Of a stretch of 8,961 bases of DNA, positions 6,931 to 8,961 are shown in pieces. The DNA lies in contig VSNJ01000159.1 of assembly GCA_009774235.1 (NCBI GenBank), positions 1-8,961 on the forward strand, given 5' to 3'. The first letter of the stretch is position 1. The number at the start of each line of letters is the position of its first letter. Position numbers and translations under genes: made by a program. A model generated the notes under the pieces. It ran no database searches. It worked only from the letters and a program-made list of their open reading frames with translations, and had not been told where the DNA came from. The stretch is from Lachnospiraceae bacterium. GTDB lineage: Bacteria > Bacillota > Clostridia > Lachnospirales > Lachnospiraceae.

Positions 6931-7947
6931 TTATATACCCTGTTCCCAATCCAGCCTGCTAAATACAGCCCATTTATCTTCGTTACCGTTTTTATTTACA
7001 GCATACATAGCCATTACGGTGCCTGTAAACCCGCCTGCTACTTCTGATGAAAGGTACTTTGTGCCTGCTTTGCCCATAAATACTTCTTCACCACCACACT
7101 TTGCATAAAAGCTGTAATCCTCATTAGTAGAAACAACTCTGAAAGAAGCATCACTTAAGCCTGCCTTCACGCCTCTTAAACTTAAACAGCCATCTGCAAA
7201 CTTATAATATTCCTCTTTATACTCCCTTAAATGACACCATCTTAAAGAAAGTGCATCCATTTTATCTAATGAAACATTATATTTTCCATCACAATTACAA
7301 GGATCTGCATCTATATCAAGTTCCATTTCTTTACATACAATGCCATCCACGCCTTCTGCTGCCATAATATAATACCATTCACCAAAATGATAAAGATGTG
7401 GTGATTCAAGATATCTCCCACCACTGCCTTTCCATACAGGTTTGCTTTCTGTAAGCTTCTTACCTGTTGCTGCATCAATTTCACACTGGAATATACAGCC
7501 ATTATTATCTGCTGGGTCACTTCCATTACTCATAAAATAAGTTTTGCCATCTTCAAAAAACAATGATGGGTCAATACCATCTTGTTCAACAAATACAGGC
7601 TCAGACCATTCACCATATATATTATCGGTATAAACATAAAAATTCTTATGGTATGTATCATTAGTAGTTACCATATAAAAACGCCCGTTATTATAACGTA
7701 TAGTTGGCGCAAAAACGCCTCCTGAACTGTCTATTTCATGCAAATCCACTTGTGTTTTACGTGTAAGGCAGTGCCCAATCTGCTTCCAGTTAATTAAATC
7801 TTCACTCTCAAATAATGGAACTCCTGGAAAATATTCAAATGAACTGCACACCATGTAATATTTTCCATTTGCCTTACATACACTTGGATCTGGATAAAAA
7901 CCCCTTATAATTGGATTAGTTACCCTCACAATTTTTACTTTCCCCAT
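6931..7947 (-). CDS. GH43-family glycosidase (xylosidase/arabinofuranosidase type), internally shortened
   Basis: Glycoside hydrolase family 43 enzymes remove xylose or arabinose from xylan side chains and oligosaccharides. The 338-aa product has no signal peptide, so it would be cytoplasmic. The N-terminal half is typical: NPIIRGFYPDPSV with the general base D20, SSFEYFPGVPLFESEDLINW, SGGVFAPTIRY, GIDPSLFFEDGKTYF with D126, and YLESPHLY with the general acid E181. The C-terminal part resembles the GH43 C-terminal concanavalin-like sandwich (GH43_C2): DALSLRWCHLR near 231-241, CLSLRG near 254-259, and YLSSEVAGGFTGTVMAMYA near 298-316. The usual segment after AAEG (197-199), which includes the GHADLV histidine motif and the last propeller blade, is absent, and the middle of the C-terminal sandwich also seems absent near 266-270. 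Related two-domain proteins are about 500-540 aa. It may be a decaying enzyme or a pared-down one. It lies 39 bp after yebC. The start ATG has only AGAAGG 15 nt upstream; a GTG at codon 7 is an alternative. Confidence 0.87.
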   Translation of the reverse strand: MGKVKIVRVTNPIIRGFYPDPSVCKANGKYYMVCSSFEYFPGVPLFESEDLINWKQIGHCLTRKTQVDLHEIDSSGGVFAPTIRYNNGRFYMVTTNDTYHKNFYVYTDNIYGEWSEPVFVEQDGIDPSLFFEDGKTYFMSNGSDPADNNGCIFQCEIDAATGKKLTESKPVWKGSGGRYLESPHLYHFGEWYYIMAAEGVDGIVCKEMELDIDADPCNCDGKYNVSLDKMDALSLRWCHLREYKEEYYKFADGCLSLRGVKAGLSDASFRVVSTNEDYSFYAKCGGEEVFMGKAGTKYLSSEVAGGFTGTVMAMYAVNKNGNEDKWAVFSRLDWEQGI

Positions 7948-7968
7948 TTCTAAATTTTTTTACCTTCT

Positions 7969-7990
7969 ATAATGTATCCCCATACATTAT
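7969..7990. repeat. Perfect 9-bp inverted repeat between yebC and the GH43 gene
   Basis: The arms ATAATGTAT and ATACATTAT flank a CCCC spacer (GGGG on the transcribed strand). The repeat overlaps the last bases of yebC, including its TAA stop, and ends one base before the AGAAGG in front of the GH43 gene. There is no U-run after it on either strand, so it is not a standard terminator. It could be an operator or an RNA hairpin affecting translation of the GH43 gene, or chance in AT-rich DNA. Confidence 0.5.
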
Positions 7991-8730
7991 TCATCCCAGT
8001 TATGGTATACATCCTGTACATCATCATCCTCATCAAGCAGGTCAAGCGTACGCTGCAACTGCCTGATATCATTTTCATCAGTAAGTGTTACATAATTCTG
8101 TGGTATCATTGTAACTTCTGCACTTGCCATTGGAAGTTTCTCTTTCTCAAGTGCCTCACGTACTGCACTAAAATCATCAGGTGATGTGATTATTTCATAA
8201 GAATCCTCTTCTTCTGAAAAATCTTCTGCACCTGCATCAAGCGCAAGCATCATTATATCGTCTGCTTCCATTTCTATATTATTATCATCCATTTCTTCTT
8301 TTGAAATAATAATCTGTCCCTTTTCATCAAACATATATGATACACAGCCCTGTGTCCCGACACTTCCGCTTCCCTTGGTAAATGCATTACGTACATTGCT
8401 TGCAGTACGGTTCTTATTATCTGTAAGTGCTTTTACTATAATTGCTGTACCATTTGGTCCATATCCTTCATATGTCACTTCTTCATAATTAACATTGCCA
8501 ATATCACCTGCTGCCTTTTTTATACCACGCTCAATAGTGTCATTTGGCATATTATTCGCTTTTGCCTTGGCAATAACATCACGCAGCCTGCTGTTATTTT
8601 CAGGGTCGGCACCCCCCTCTTTAACTGCAACTGCTATTTCCCTTCCTATAATAGTAAAAATTTTACCTTTTTTAGCATCATTTTTTTCCTTTTTATGCTT
8701 TATATTCGCAAATTTTGAATGTCCTGACAT
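7987..8730 (-). CDS. yebC: YebC/PmpR (TACO1) family protein
   Basis: The 247-aa product has the usual YebC length and the hallmark N terminus MSGHSKFANIKHKKEKNDAKKGKIF. Further family signatures are NNSRLRDVIAKAKANNMPNDTIERGIKKAAG at about 45-75, YEGYGPNGTAIIVKALTDNKNRTASNVRNAF at about 87-117, GCVSYMF near 129-135 and an acidic C terminus. The family was first described as DNA-binding regulators (PmpR); the mitochondrial homologue TACO1 and more recent bacterial work link it to translation, notably of proline-rich stretches. Which role applies here cannot be read from the sequence. It starts at ATG with AAAGGA 10 nt upstream. The GH43 gene follows after 39 bp. No sign of damage; identification is very sure. 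Confidence 0.97.
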   Translation of the reverse strand: MSGHSKFANIKHKKEKNDAKKGKIFTIIGREIAVAVKEGGADPENNSRLRDVIAKAKANNMPNDTIERGIKKAAGDIGNVNYEEVTYEGYGPNGTAIIVKALTDNKNRTASNVRNAFTKGSGSVGTQGCVSYMFDEKGQIIISKEEMDDNNIEMEADDIMMLALDAGAEDFSEEEDSYEIITSPDDFSAVREALEKEKLPMASAEVTMIPQNYVTLTDENDIRQLQRTLDLLDEDDDVQDVYHNWDE

Positions 8731-8740
8731 TTATTTCTCT

Positions 8741-8746
8741 TCCTTT
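8741..8746 (-). promoter_or_regulatory. Ribosome binding site of yebC
   Basis: The minus strand reads AAAGGA, followed by 10 nt to the ATG at 8730, within the purine-rich run GAAAGGAAGAG. It supports the start that gives the conserved MSGHSK N terminus. Confidence 0.7.
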
Positions 8747-8781
8747 CATATCATATAGTCTTAAAATTGCCTGTCTTATAT

Positions 8782-8810
8782 ACATTACCACTTTTTTTAA
8801 ATATTGTCTA
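8782..8810 (-). promoter_or_regulatory. Candidate promoter of yebC
   Basis: On the minus strand TAGACA (8810-8805, five of six matches to TTGACA) is separated by 17 bp from TAATGT (8787-8782), which is preceded by TGG like an extended -10. The -10 itself is poor. A start point near 8775 would give a leader of about 45 nt. Plausible spacing and location, but weak sequence match. Confidence 0.33.
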
Positions 8811-8930
8811 TGTAGAAAGAATTAAGTTTACTAATTTTAAAAAATTTAGCTATGATACAAAATAAAAAACAACCACAATAACTAAATTAACGTGAGTTCG
8901 ACAAAATAAAAATCCATAAGCAAGGTTCTA

Positions 8931-8939
8931 TGGTATAAT
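8931..8939 (+). promoter_or_regulatory. Extended -10 promoter facing the right edge
   Basis: TGGTATAAT is a perfect extended -10 element (TGn-TATAAT) on the plus strand. No good -35 box is present at 16-18 bp, which extended -10 promoters can tolerate. It points to the right, away from yebC, and suggests a divergent gene beginning beyond position 8961. The arms CCATA (8914-8918) and TATGG (8930-8934) form a small inverted repeat overlapping it. Confidence 0.5.
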
Positions 8940-8961
8940 TTAACTGACAATTAAAAAAATT

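Noticed and set aside
7311..7526. A 71-codon minus-strand frame overlapping the GH43 gene, tested as a possible frameshifted remainder of the missing GH43 block.
   Set aside because: Its sequence has no GH43 motifs (no GHADLV-like or last-blade signature); it is just another frame of the existing gene. The missing block is absent, not shifted.
8831..8849. AT-only inverted repeat (CTAATTTT with AAAATTAG-like arm, one bulge) upstream of yebC.
   Set aside because: Almost no G-C pairs, so likely chance from base composition.

Overview
The window is an AT-rich stretch of a Gram-positive, Firmicutes-type chromosome. The codon use, the strong GGAGG/AGGAGG ribosome binding sites and the close look of YebC and RecN to clostridial versions suggest a Lachnospiraceae-like anaerobe; this is an inference from sequence style, not a database match. 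All four real genes lie on the minus strand, so transcription runs from the right edge to the left: yebC, then a GH43-type glycosidase, then a very large secreted Ig-like (Big_2) protein, then recN. The reading frames on the plus strand are shadows of these genes.

Right part (6931-8961): yebC (TACO1/YebC family, full length) has a 231-bp upstream region with a candidate promoter of its own and, facing the other way, an extended -10 promoter that probably serves a gene beyond the right edge. Thirty-nine bases after yebC comes a 338-residue GH43 protein. It keeps the three catalytic carboxylates, but compared with the usual two-domain GH43 xylosidase/arabinofuranosidase layout it appears to have lost two internal blocks in frame: the end of the propeller and the middle of the C-terminal beta-sandwich.

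Middle (2133-6930): a 265-bp gap with a hairpin and promoter-like boxes leads into a 1510-residue exported protein. It has a signal peptide and about 16 Ig-like modules, of which the last eleven to twelve are clear Big_2 repeats. It has no LPXTG, SLH or other recognisable anchor; instead, a block of about 236 residues near the C terminus is strongly basic.

Left part (1-2132): recN follows 22 bp after the Big_2 gene, so the two are probably co-transcribed, an unusual pairing of a surface protein with a DNA-repair ATPase. recN most likely starts at a TTG codon served by a perfect AGGAGG. After recN there are 421 bp without an evident gene. They hold several inverted repeats, including one pair of long-range complementary segments that would sequester the start of an 11-codon mini-ORF, and they end in a GTGGAGG Shine-Dalgarno sequence at the window edge, which implies another minus-strand gene starting just outside. 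No defence system, transposon, CRISPR array, tRNA or rRNA is visible. The most unusual items are the internally shortened GH43 enzyme, the Big_2-recN operon and the possible structured RNA after recN.
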